A stretch of DNA of 13,270 nucleotides, taken from NCBI GenBank assembly GCA_945872195.1, contig CAMBZO010000030.1, positions 1 through 13,270 of the forward strand. Reading direction: 5' to 3'. How positions within the stretch are numbered: the stretch's first letter is position 1; every line of letters starts with the position of its first letter. The notes under the pieces are model-generated. The model saw only the letters and a program-made list of their open reading frames with translations, ran no database searches and was not told where the DNA came from. This DNA is from Akkermansia muciniphila (GTDB lineage Bacteria; Verrucomicrobiota; Verrucomicrobiia; Limisphaerales; SXTU01). The position numbers were made by a program, and so were the translations under genes. Below, one piece after another: positions 1-6,957 of this stretch.

Positions 1-2433
1 GTGTCCGCAACTCCGCCATCGCGTCCGATCCCGTGGCTCGTGCTGGCGGTGGCCTTGGCGGGCGGCGGCTTCGCCGGTTGGCTGCTGGCGAATCCGAATT
101 TGTTCCGCTCCAGCGCGAAGCCCGCTCCGGTTGCCAGCGTCCCCGTAACGGCAGATGCGCCCAAGGTGGTGTCCTCGCCGCCGCGCGGCGCGCTGCCACC
201 GAGTCTCCTCGCCGCCGCGCCCGCGTTTTCAGCAGCGCAGTCGAACGCGATCTTCAACCTGACGAACCGGAACCGTGCGGTGGCAGCCCCCGCTCCGGCT
301 CCCACCGCGCTGCCACCATTGATCAGCGCGCAGTCACCCGCCGCGCCCATCGCTCCCGCGCCGCGCGTGGGCGAGACGCTTTACAACGGCATCGTCCTCC
401 CGGAAGTTTGGCCGCCCAAAGGCACTTACAAAGCGGGCGAGCCGATGGCCGTGCCTTACTTGAGCAACCCACCGCCGGTCATTGACATCTCGAATGGCCG
501 CCAGTTGTTCGTGGACGACTTCCTCATCGAGAGCAACACGCTCAAGCGCACGTGGCACCCGGCCACGCTGCATTCGAACAACCCCGTGCTGAAGCCGGAC
601 CGCGAGTGGGAGAAGCTGGGCGGCGCGATGGCGATGCCCTTCAGCGACGGCGTGTGGCTGGACCCGTGGTGCCCGCTCACCCCGCCGCAGTTCAAGCCCG
701 AGGAAATTCAGGACCCGGTTGCGCTCGTCGAGCGGCTGCTCAATCCCAGCACGAACGCGCCGGCTAAATTCCTCAGCGAGCAACTCTCGCCGGCGACGCG
801 CGCGACATTGGCTGCGTTCAAGCCCGTGGATGCCGCCAGCCTGAGCGCGATGCAGAAGGTGCTGGCCACCGAGTTGAATGGCGCCGTCAACGGGCCGCTC
901 TGCTACACGGTAGAGAGGTTCGGCGACGTGCAACGGGCCGGCCGTATGCAGGAGCGCACGTCGCAACTGCTGGCCCTGCGCCCAGCGAGCGGCCCTCTGC
1001 TCCAGCGGCAGAACCGCTGGCTGCTGGAGGACGCGTTTCCGCGCGAGCTGGCCCGCATGCAGCCGCTCTTCGCGTGCTACTACATGGCCGGCTACGGACG
1101 TGGCACCGCGCTGGCGACCTCGACCAACGGCATTGATTGGGAGAAGCCGGAGTTCGATGTGAAGCCCGGCAGCAACCTCGTGCAGCTCGACCCGCGCGAC
1201 TCCTCGACGGTGTGGCTCGATCAGGAAACGGCCAACCCAGCCGAGCGTTACAAGATGTGGCGCTCGCACAAGGACGGCGACACGTTCGGCCTCTCGCTGC
1301 ACTACTCGGCGGACGGCATTCACTGGGGGCCGCGCGTGCTGCGCACCGGCTCGGCGGGCGACCGCACGACGGTGTTTTGGAATCCGTTCCGCAAGGTGTG
1401 GAGCTACAGCCTGCGCCACGGCTGGGGCGAGCCGCGCGCGCGGCGCTACTGGGAGGTGAAGGACCTGCTCGCCGGGCCGCACTGGAAGGAAATCTCGGAG
1501 CCACAGATGTGGGTCGGCTCCGACGGGCTCGACCCGTTGCGCGCTGATCTGCAAGTCACGCCCCAGCTCTACAACCTCGACGCGGTGGGCTACGAGAGCC
1601 TGATGGTCGGCCTCTTCTCGATCTGGCGTGGCGACAAAAACATTCCCGAGGGCCGCCCAAAACCGAACTCCGTCTGGCTCGGCTTCAGCCGGGATGGTTA
1701 TCACTGGGACCGGCCCGACCGCCGCCCGCTCATTGATGTGTCCGAGAAGAAAGGCGACTGGAACTGGGGCAACGTGCAGTCCGTCGCGGGCGGCTTCCAC
1801 GTCGTCGGGCGGAACCTGCACTTCTACTTCAGCGGGCGCGCGGGCGCAGAGGGCCAGCGCGACGGCGGCGGGGCGATGGGTTTGGCAACGTTGCGCCGCG
1901 ACGGCTTTGCCTCGATGGACGCAGGGCCGGAGGGCGGCGTGCTGACGACTCGACCGATGAAGTTCAACGCGAACTACCTCTTCGTGAACATGAAAACCAA
2001 CGCGCCCGATGGCGAGCTGCGCATCGAGATCCTGCACCCGGACGGGCGGCCCATCACGGTGACAAAGAACGACACAAAGCAGCAGATCACGCCGTTCACC
2101 AAGGAGAACTCCAGCGCGCTGGCCGCCGACCAAACGTTGATGACTGTGGGTTGGGCGAATGGCATCCAGGACTTGAGCATGCTGGCCGGACGATCGGTGA
2201 AGTTCCGGTTCCACCTGAAGAACGCGAGCCTATATTCGTTCTGGACCAGTCCGAGCCGTTTTGGGCGCAGCCTCGGCCCGATGGCCGCAGGTGGCCCGAA
2301 CTTCACGGGACCGACGGACACGATTGGCAACCGGTCCTACAACGCTTTTCCAACCGCACCACGCGTGCCCGTGCCCGCGCCGCCGGCAACCAACGCGGTC
2401 GCCCCGCCTGTGGCACCGCCGGGGAAGAAGTAA
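1..2433 (+). CDS. Membrane-anchored glycosidase-like beta-propeller protein
   Basis: An 810-residue protein opening with GTG at the very edge of the window, so an earlier start cannot be excluded. Residues 11-30 form one hydrophobic segment (signal anchor or uncleaved signal peptide), followed by a Pro/Ala-rich linker to about residue 125. From about 160 the pattern of LFVDDFLIE, NGIDWEKP (376-383), YSADGIHW (435-442) and SRDGYHWD (563-570) gives repeated D-G-x-x-W propeller blades. These resemble the uncharacterised GH32/GH43-like proteins common in Planctomycetes and Verrucomicrobia. Residues about 655-750 look like a C-terminal beta-sandwich, and the last 25 residues are a Pro/Ala tail. 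It probably acts on carbohydrate in the periplasm or at the cell surface, but substrate and catalytic residues cannot be assigned. A helical stretch at residues about 223-354 interrupts the first blade. The fold family is fairly secure; enzymatic activity is inference. Confidence 0.72.
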   Translation: MSATPPSRPIPWLVLAVALAGGGFAGWLLANPNLFRSSAKPAPVASVPVTADAPKVVSSPPRGALPPSLLAAAPAFSAAQSNAIFNLTNRNRAVAAPAPAPTALPPLISAQSPAAPIAPAPRVGETLYNGIVLPEVWPPKGTYKAGEPMAVPYLSNPPPVIDISNGRQLFVDDFLIESNTLKRTWHPATLHSNNPVLKPDREWEKLGGAMAMPFSDGVWLDPWCPLTPPQFKPEEIQDPVALVERLLNPSTNAPAKFLSEQLSPATRATLAAFKPVDAASLSAMQKVLATELNGAVNGPLCYTVERFGDVQRAGRMQERTSQLLALRPASGPLLQRQNRWLLEDAFPRELARMQPLFACYYMAGYGRGTALATSTNGIDWEKPEFDVKPGSNLVQLDPRDSSTVWLDQETANPAERYKMWRSHKDGDTFGLSLHYSADGIHWGPRVLRTGSAGDRTTVFWNPFRKVWSYSLRHGWGEPRARRYWEVKDLLAGPHWKEISEPQMWVGSDGLDPLRADLQVTPQLYNLDAVGYESLMVGLFSIWRGDKNIPEGRPKPNSVWLGFSRDGYHWDRPDRRPLIDVSEKKGDWNWGNVQSVAGGFHVVGRNLHFYFSGRAGAEGQRDGGGAMGLATLRRDGFASMDAGPEGGVLTTRPMKFNANYLFVNMKTNAPDGELRIEILHPDGRPITVTKNDTKQQITPFTKENSSALAADQTLMTVGWANGIQDLSMLAGRSVKFRFHLKNASLYSFWTSPSRFGRSLGPMAAGGPNFTGPTDTIGNRSYNAFPTAPRVPVPAPPATNAVAPPVAPPGKK
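667..1062 (+). other. In-frame helical insertion inside the propeller protein
   Basis: Residues about 223-354 of the first protein separate FSDGVWLDP (215-222) from FACYYMAGYGRG (357-368). In related propeller proteins, as I remember them, these two pieces form one continuous strand-turn-strand. The segment is rich in Ala, Leu, Gln, Arg and Glu, has no propeller motif, and is predicted by eye to be mainly alpha-helical. It ends with NRWLLEDAFPREL (338-350). The reading frame is kept throughout, with no stop and no visible terminal repeats. The boundaries are estimated from where the propeller pattern stops and resumes. Confidence 0.5.
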
Positions 2434-2439
2434 CGAAAT

Positions 2440-2502
2440 AGCTCGCACGGCCAAGGGCGTGAGCTGGTTGAGGATACCACCATGACCGCGCGCTGCACGC
2501 GG
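2440..2502. terminator. Weak hairpins between convergent genes
   Basis: The 106-bp gap between two converging stop codons holds two short hairpins. The first pairs 2440-2446 with 2459-2465 (seven pairs, one G-T). The second pairs 2486-2490 with 2498-2502 (five G-C pairs, seven-base loop). Neither is followed by a T-run on either strand, so intrinsic termination is only suggested by position. Confidence 0.25.
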
Positions 2503-2539
2503 GGGTCGAGAGGGATTAGCCGTCTCCTCACCTCGGCGT

Positions 2540-3331
2540 CTACACCTTGGTCCGCTTGTGCTTCCGCGCCAGCGCCTTGACCCCAGGAGCGGCGAAGAGA
2601 GCCGCGCCGACAATGCCAGCGTCGTTGCCCATCGTTGCTGGGACGATCTTGGCCTCCACATTTTCCAGGTAACGGAAGAACTGTTCCGGGTCGCTGCTCA
2701 CGCCGCCGCCGATGATGAAGAGGTCGGGCGCGAGCATATACTCCAGCGTGGTGAGATACCGGTCCACGTTCCGGCCCCACTGTTCCCAAGTCCACTTGTT
2801 GCGCTCGCGGGCGACGGTGGAGGCGAACGTCTCCGCATCCTTCCCGCCGACCTCGAGGTGGCCCAGTTCCGTGTCCGGCAGCAATGAGCCGTTGTGCAGC
2901 ACGGCGGAGCCGATGCCCGTGCCCAACGTGACGAGCACAACCGTGCCGCGCACGCCGCGCCCCGCGCCGAAGCGCGCCTCCGCCAACCCGGCGGCGTCCG
3001 CGTCGTTGCCCACGGCGACGTGGCTCACCGACAACGCGCGGCGCAGGTGATCCACGATCTCGTGGCGCACCCACGCGGCGTCGAGGTTGGGCGCGCGGCG
3101 GACGACGCCGTGCTTGAGGAGGCCGGGGAAGCCGACGCCCACGGGGCCGCGCCACTTGAGCTTCCGCGCCAGCTCGGTGATGGCGGCGACGACGCTTTTG
3201 GGCGTGCTCGGCTGCGGAGTCCGGGCGCGCAGGACGGCGGAGGTGAGCGCGCCCTTGCGTGTGTCCACCACGGCGGCCTTGATGCTGGTGCCGCCGATGT
3301 CCACGCCGAGGATGTGGTGCGAATCGTTCAT
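2540..3331 (-). CDS. ppgK: Polyphosphate glucokinase (ROK family)
   Basis: This 263-residue protein phosphorylates glucose to glucose 6-phosphate in the cytoplasm, using polyphosphate (often also ATP) as donor. The N-terminal phosphate-binding motif is DIGGTSIK (11-18). GND (108-110) carries the expected catalytic Asp110, LGTGIGSA (136-143) is the second phosphate motif, and ELGHLE (155-160) is the sugar-binding segment. The downstream pattern W-x-x-W-x-x-x-V-x-x-Y (182-192) and PDLFIIGGGVS (202-212) is typical of the PPGK branch. The Cys-rich zinc motif of ROK repressors is absent, as expected for PPGK. Length matches the family (about 250-270). The ATG at 3331 is the natural start, directly before the conserved strand; no clear Shine-Dalgarno sequence precedes it. 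The gene stands alone, divergent from the DUF116-prenyl synthase gene. Donor preference cannot be read from sequence. Confidence 0.88.
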   Translation of the reverse strand: MNDSHHILGVDIGGTSIKAAVVDTRKGALTSAVLRARTPQPSTPKSVVAAITELARKLKWRGPVGVGFPGLLKHGVVRRAPNLDAAWVRHEIVDHLRRALSVSHVAVGNDADAAGLAEARFGAGRGVRGTVVLVTLGTGIGSAVLHNGSLLPDTELGHLEVGGKDAETFASTVARERNKWTWEQWGRNVDRYLTTLEYMLAPDLFIIGGGVSSDPEQFFRYLENVEAKIVPATMGNDAGIVGAALFAAPGVKALARKHKRTKV

Positions 3332-3461
3332 GAAGTTGCTGGCCTTGGGTTACATCAGGGACGGGGAAATGACCAGTCGTGAAAGCCCCTTGCCTCGAAC
3401 AAAAAATCCCGACTCGACCGACACCGCGCGACCGCGCACTCTTTTTCCAGCAGCCGCGATA

Positions 3462-3490
3462 TTGACTGAACGGAACGTCCGCGCGACAAC
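3462..3490 (+). promoter_or_regulatory. Possible weak promoter for the DUF116-prenyl synthase gene
   Basis: TTGACT at 3462-3467 is a good -35 hexamer, but the hexamer 17 bp downstream, GACAAC (3485-3490), matches the -10 consensus at only three positions. It would start transcription a few bases before the ATG at 3509. No convincing promoter was found for the divergent ppgK in the same 177-bp gap. Confidence 0.2.
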
Positions 3491-3508
3491 GTCCAAGGCC
3501 GCATCTTT

Positions 3509-5311
3509 ATGACCGAGACCATCGCTTTCAAACCGCCGGGCAGCTACACGTCCGCCTCGGTCCCCAAGCACGTCGTCCAGCAGCGCTTCCGCACGCCGAA
3601 GAAGAACATCCCGCAGACGCCCATCGAGCGGAACCACTTCCTCCACGTCATCCGCAACTACGTCGCGGAGTTCAACCCGGTGCCGCCCATGCCCACCGCC
3701 GAGCTGAAGGTCCACGCCGACCGCGTCATCGGGATGCTCAAGTGCGACCCCATCTACCGCGACTACATCGGCGTGCTCATGAACAACGAGATGTGGCGCG
3801 AGCAACTCGCCGCCGTGCCGTTCGAGCGACGGCTGCTGCTGTTGCCCAAGTGTCTCCGCGTCGAGGCGAAGTGCCCTGCGCCCTTCGATGAGTTCGGCCT
3901 GCTGTGCAAACAGTGCGGCCTCTGCTCGATTCAGGATTTGCAGGCGGAGGCAGAGAAGCTTGGTTACGCGACGCTCGTGGCGGAAGGCTCCGCCATCGTC
4001 ATGTCGCTCATTCAAACCGGCAAGGTGGAGGCCATCGTTGGCGTGAGTTGCCTCAGCGTGCTGGAACGTGCGTTCCCCTACATGGAAGCTGCCGCGATTC
4101 CCGGCGTCGCCATTCCGCTGCTTCAGGACGACTGCATTGACACCACTGTGGACCTCGACTGGGTGTGGGATTACATCCACTTGACCAGCGATGACCAGAC
4201 GCGCCGCCTCGACCTCGGCGCGCTGCGGGACGAGGTGGATTTCTGGTTCAGCCCCCTCGCGCTGGACACCATCATGGGCAACGCCGAGGGCGAGACCGAG
4301 CGCATCGCGCGCGACTGGCTCATGCGCGCCGGCAAGCGCTGGCGGCCCTTCCTCGCCGTGTCCACGTTTCAGGCGTTGCGCCGCGACACCGGCAAGCCCT
4401 TGCCCGAGGACATCAAGAAAGCCGCCGTCGCCGTCGAGTGTTTCCACAAAGCCTCGCTCATCCACGACGACATCGAGGACAACGACGCGCTGCGCTACGG
4501 CGAGAAGACGCTGCACGAGGAATACGGCACGGCCGTCGCGCTGAACGTGGGCGACCTGCTCATCGGCGAAGGCTACCGCTTGCTTGCCGCGTGCAAGGCC
4601 AGCCCGGCGCAGAAGGCCGAGATGGTGCGCATCGCCAGCGAAGGCCAGCGCGAACTCTGTCGCGGCCAAGGCGCGGAACTTTGCTGGGCGCGCAACCCGC
4701 AGACGCTCACGCAGCATCAGGTGCTGGACATCTTCCGCAAGAAGACCGCGCCCGCCTTCGAGGTCGCGCTCCGTGTTGGCGCGCTCTACGCGGGCATCGA
4801 GCAGCACGAGGAAGTCGAGGATGTGCTCCACACTTACAGCGAAGCCCTCGGCATCGCCTACCAGATTCGCGACGACCTCAGCGATCTCGGCGACACCGGC
4901 GAGACGAACGACATCGCCGGCCTGCGCCCGAGCCTGCTGCTCGCCGTCGCACACGAGAAGGCGAAGGACGCCAAGAAGGAACTGCTCGCGAGCGTCTGGC
5001 GTCGGCAGCTCCCCGCCGGTGTGAGCGTGAAGGACATTGAAGCGATTTACACCGAAGTCGGCGCTGACCTGCGCGCGAAAACGTTGCTCGAGACTTACAA
5101 AGAGGAAGCCATCCGTTGCCTGCAAGACTTGGAGAACCCGAACCTCAAAGGCCTCCTCCGCCGTGTGCTGGGCAAGATTTTCAACGACGTGGAAATCAAG
5201 GGCTGGTGCAAAGAGCAGGAGCAAATGAACGGCATCCGCGACGGCGTGCGGGTCGAGACTGATGTGCAGATGCCTGCGTCGCGTGAGTTGGACCTGGTGA
5301 TGGCGAAGTAG
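3509..5311 (+). CDS. DUF116 / isoprenyl diphosphate synthase fusion protein
   Basis: A 600-residue two-domain protein. Residues about 40-240 match DUF116 (Pfam DUF116, function unknown): RLLLLPKCLR (108-117), the Cys set C115, C122, C133, C136, C139, then LGYATLVAEGSAIV (151-164) and Cys181/Cys209. The clustered cysteines suggest metal or iron-sulfur binding, which is inference. Residues about 265-560 are a trans-isoprenyl diphosphate synthase: GKRWRP (275-280) for IPP binding, first Asp-rich motif DDIED (320-324), KKTA (411-414) and second Asp motif DDLSD (455-459). Such enzymes condense IPP onto allylic diphosphates. Ala315 and Ser316, ahead of the first Asp motif, are small, pointing to a C20 or longer product rather than FPP. 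The usual Arg-Arg after the first Asp motif reads Arg329-Tyr330, which is odd. Domain identity is secure; product length and DUF116 role are not. Confidence 0.88.
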   Translation: MTETIAFKPPGSYTSASVPKHVVQQRFRTPKKNIPQTPIERNHFLHVIRNYVAEFNPVPPMPTAELKVHADRVIGMLKCDPIYRDYIGVLMNNEMWREQLAAVPFERRLLLLPKCLRVEAKCPAPFDEFGLLCKQCGLCSIQDLQAEAEKLGYATLVAEGSAIVMSLIQTGKVEAIVGVSCLSVLERAFPYMEAAAIPGVAIPLLQDDCIDTTVDLDWVWDYIHLTSDDQTRRLDLGALRDEVDFWFSPLALDTIMGNAEGETERIARDWLMRAGKRWRPFLAVSTFQALRRDTGKPLPEDIKKAAVAVECFHKASLIHDDIEDNDALRYGEKTLHEEYGTAVALNVGDLLIGEGYRLLAACKASPAQKAEMVRIASEGQRELCRGQGAELCWARNPQTLTQHQVLDIFRKKTAPAFEVALRVGALYAGIEQHEEVEDVLHTYSEALGIAYQIRDDLSDLGDTGETNDIAGLRPSLLLAVAHEKAKDAKKELLASVWRRQLPAGVSVKDIEAIYTEVGADLRAKTLLETYKEEAIRCLQDLENPNLKGLLRRVLGKIFNDVEIKGWCKEQEQMNGIRDGVRVETDVQMPASRELDLVMAK

Positions 5312-5324
5312 TCCGCGGGCTACT
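5307..5324. terminator. Hairpin shared by two convergent stop codons
   Basis: Bases 5307-5313 pair fully with 5318-5324 (seven pairs including one T-G) around a CGCG loop. The TAG of the fusion gene (5309-5311) lies in the left arm and the stop of the convergent lipoprotein gene (5320-5322) in the right arm; only eight bases separate the two reading frames. There is no T-run, so factor-independent termination is uncertain, but the symmetry would let one element serve both directions. Confidence 0.4.
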
Positions 5325-5670
5325 GCGGCACGACCTTTACCGCCTTCGCCTTCGCATCAATCACCAACTTCGTTCCCTGCGGCGGCTTGGGAATCGGCAT
5401 GCCGCTGTCGCGCGAGAGTTCGTTCAAATCAGCGGGGAGTCGCTGCTTTTGGGTAAGGAAAATCTGGAGGTTCTTGTTCAAATCCGCCAGGACCACTCTG
5501 GACTCGAACTCCTTGACTGTCGTGGGCACGACATGGCCGGTGGCGAGCTTCTGCGCCGGGGCGTCAGGCGCGGTAGATTCCGCTGCCGTGGGCGGAGCGG
5601 CGGGCGGCCGCTTTCGGCAGGCCACCATGGCAGTGAGTAGGAGAGCGCAGAGAAGGAGAGATAGTTTCAT
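5320..5670 (-). CDS. Small lipoprotein with pseudopilin-like C-terminal region
   Basis: A 116-residue protein when started at the ATG at 5670; the open frame extends upstream, but only this start puts the signal peptide at the N-terminus. MKLSLLLCALLLTAMVAC is a lipoprotein signal peptide with Cys18 as the probable lipidated residue. The lipobox Met-Val-Ala-Cys is imperfect at -3. A Pro/Ala/Thr linker (20-45) follows. Residues 50-116 contain LNKNLQIFLTQKQRLP and LNELSRDSG, then a Pro-rich turn and a final beta hairpin ending VKVVPQ. This layout recalls the globular part of type II secretion pseudopilins, where a helix leads to an L-P-x-x-L-x-E-L segment. It starts five bases after the stop of the prepilin-like gene, so the two are almost certainly one operon. 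The exact function is unknown; an accessory role to the prepilin-like protein is inferred from context. Confidence 0.7.
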   Translation of the reverse strand: MKLSLLLCALLLTAMVACRKRPPAAPPTAAESTAPDAPAQKLATGHVVPTTVKEFESRVVLADLNKNLQIFLTQKQRLPADLNELSRDSGMPIPKPPQGTKLVIDAKAKAVKVVPQ

Positions 5671-5675
5671 GGGGT

Positions 5676-6494
5676 TCACTTCACCGCGGACGCGTGGTCG
5701 GACAGCCACTGGGCATCCACGATGGACTGGTTGCCGGGCGGCCCGTTCGGATAGTTCATGGGCGTCTGCAAGACCGACTCCGTCCACTTGTGCAATTCGG
5801 TGTGGCCATCCACGAAAGAGAAGGCGCTGGCCAGGTTGTGGTAATTGGCCGGGAAGTCCACGATCAGGCCGGACGCGGCGGCGTTGGTCTTGATAGCGAC
5901 GCCGAACGCGTCGTCGTTAATGATGGACGGGTGCTCGTCGGTCATCACGAACAGGTCGGATGGGCTGGGCCGGACCACGTCGGACTCGCGCTGGTAGATC
6001 AGGAAGAGCTGCGACGGGCCGAACGCCCCATAGTTCCGATCTTGCCAGGAGCCGGAGGCGCCCCAACCGACGCCTTGGTTCATCGCCACGCTGCGGACGC
6101 GCGGGATGCCGTTGCCTAAGTCAGCGCTCTTGTCGGCGGGGCACTTGTAGATGGCGTAGTTTTTGGCCACGTAGGGAGACAAGTGGGAGTTGTTCTGGAT
6201 GGCGGACCAGTTGGTGTTGCCCGGCGTGTTCGGCGCGGTGCCCATGGCGTTGGGACACCAGCTACTCGGCCAGTTGGGGATGAATTTCCCGTCATAGTCC
6301 GGGGAGTATAGGTTGAAGCCCAGTTGGAGCTGCTTGAGATTGTTGGCGCAAACCGTGCCCTGTGTCTTCTGCTTGGCCTTGGAGAGCGCGGGCAGGAGCA
6401 TCCCTGCGAGGATCGCGATGATGGCGATGACGACCAGCAGTTCAATGAGAGTGAAGCCGACGGCGGGTGTGCGGAGGACGACGGGTCGTTGCAT
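5676..6494 (-). CDS. Prepilin-like type II secretion protein with H-x9-DG motif
   Basis: A 272-residue protein. After a short basic leader, VGFTLIELLVVIAIIAILAG gives the prepilin peptidase cleavage/methylation site (cut after Gly13, mature protein starting with Phe) and the hydrophobic assembly helix. ALSKAKQKTQGTVCANNLKQL continues the helix. Residues YHNLASAFSFVDGH near the C-terminus fit the H-x9-DG signature of the abundant Planctomycetes/Verrucomicrobia pseudopilin family. These proteins are thought to be inserted in the inner membrane, processed by a PilD-type peptidase and used in a secretion or pseudopilus apparatus, but individual roles are mostly unknown. I chose the ATG at 6494 because it leaves a normal 13-residue leader; a TTG at 6515 would add seven residues. 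No Shine-Dalgarno sequence is visible for either. No secretion machinery genes lie nearby, which is normal for this family. Confidence 0.88.
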   Translation of the reverse strand: MQRPVVLRTPAVGFTLIELLVVIAIIAILAGMLLPALSKAKQKTQGTVCANNLKQLQLGFNLYSPDYDGKFIPNWPSSWCPNAMGTAPNTPGNTNWSAIQNNSHLSPYVAKNYAIYKCPADKSADLGNGIPRVRSVAMNQGVGWGASGSWQDRNYGAFGPSQLFLIYQRESDVVRPSPSDLFVMTDEHPSIINDDAFGVAIKTNAAASGLIVDFPANYHNLASAFSFVDGHTELHKWTESVLQTPMNYPNGPPGNQSIVDAQWLSDHASAVK

Positions 6495-6541
6495 GGCGGT
6501 GTTGAAGTGGCGCAAGTCTACATCGTTTTTCCTCGATGTCC

Positions 6542-6664
6542 ATGCCCGATCTGGAACCGCCTCCGCTTCGCGCGGTCATGCTTCAGCCGCACACTGGGCC
6601 TCGGCGACCGCGGTGGCCGCTTCCGCTGGATCCGGCGCACGTGGGTCTCGTCGGTCCCCGATCG
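6542..6664 (+). pseudogene. Possible decayed N-terminal fragment of a TPR-type protein
   Basis: Three short protein-like patches follow each other in three different frames. They are MPDLEPP from an ATG at 6542, then LGLGD (6594-6608), then VAASA (6613-6627) and LDPAHVGL (from 6626). In order they read like the start of small verrucomicrobial TPR-like proteins that, as I remember them, open with M-P-x-L-E-P-P followed by W-L-x-L-G-x-x-x-E-A-x-x-E-L. The frame changes would mean several indels. This is pattern recognition from memory on short patches and could be chance. Confidence 0.28.
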
Positions 6665-6817
6665 CGCACTAGACGCTTGCGTGCCGCCAGCACCTATTGG
6701 TAGGTTCGGCGCTTATACGGGTGCTTGCGCAAGACAAGGCGGCTGGAGTTCGGGTGTTTCAGCGTGTTGCATGGAGTTTGGTGGCACAAGTAGTGGCACA
6801 CCGAAAAATGCAGCGGT

Positions 6818-6823
6818 TAAAAT
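6818..6823 (+). promoter_or_regulatory. Candidate -10 box for tRNA-Leu
   Basis: TAAAAT at 6818-6823 matches five of six bases of the sigma70 -10 consensus and would start transcription about 18 bases before the mature tRNA. The -35 position (GGCACA, 6795-6800) is poor and overlaps the GTGGCACA repeat. TATTAA at 6838-6843 is a less suitable alternative because it would start inside the tRNA. Confidence 0.3.
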
Positions 6824-6847
6824 CGCAAGTGCTTGAGTATTAAAGTT

Positions 6848-6932
6848 GCGCACGTGGCGGAATTGGCAGACGCGCTAGATTCAGGTTCTAGTGAGTAACA
6901 TCATGCAGGTTCAAGTCCTGCCGTGCGCACCA
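6848..6932 (+). tRNA. tRNA-Leu (anticodon CAG)
   Basis: An 85-base class II tRNA with CCA encoded. The acceptor stem pairs 6848-6854 (GCGCACG) with 6922-6928, then discriminator A6929 and CCA at 6930-6932. The D arm holds the usual GGC-AGAC region. The anticodon stem CTAGA/TCTAG encloses TTCAGGT, giving anticodon CAG for the leucine codon CUG. A long variable arm and the T arm GCAGG-TTCAAGT-CCTGC (6905-6921) complete the fold. CUG is heavily used in the surrounding genes, in keeping with the high GC content. Confidence 0.96.
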
Positions 6933-6957
6933 ACAATTTTGCCGGGCGACTCGTCGA

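Larger units (their letters stand above)
6495..6847. other. Gene-free interval upstream of tRNA-Leu
   Basis: About 350 bases with no convincing intact gene. The open frames crossing it on the plus strand are antisense continuations from the prepilin-like gene. It contains a possible decayed coding fragment (6542-6664), a close direct repeat of GTGGCACA (6781-6788 and 6793-6800, 12-base period), and an A/T-richer last 50 bases that probably hold the tRNA promoter. Confidence 0.5.

Noticed and set aside
334..2214. Long minus-strand open frame (626 codons) opposite the propeller gene
   Set aside because: Its translation is rich in Arg, Ala, Val, His and Gln with no domain pattern, while the plus strand shows clear propeller motifs. 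It is the antisense shadow expected in GC-rich coding DNA.
3350..5224. Long minus-strand open frame (624 codons) opposite the DUF116-prenyl synthase gene
   Set aside because: The plus strand carries all synthase motifs; the minus translation has no recognisable motif and only mirrors the codon bias.
5671..5787. Upstream extension of the lipoprotein by 39 residues
   Set aside because: It would overlap the prepilin-like gene and bury the lipoprotein signal peptide inside the protein.
6781..6815. Possible sigma54 promoter at the TGGCAC repeats
   Set aside because: No TTGC-type -12 element lies at the required distance from either TGGCAC.
6848..6957. tRNA-Leu as an integration site for a mobile element
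   Set aside because: No integrase gene follows, and I found no second copy of the tRNA 3' end in the window.
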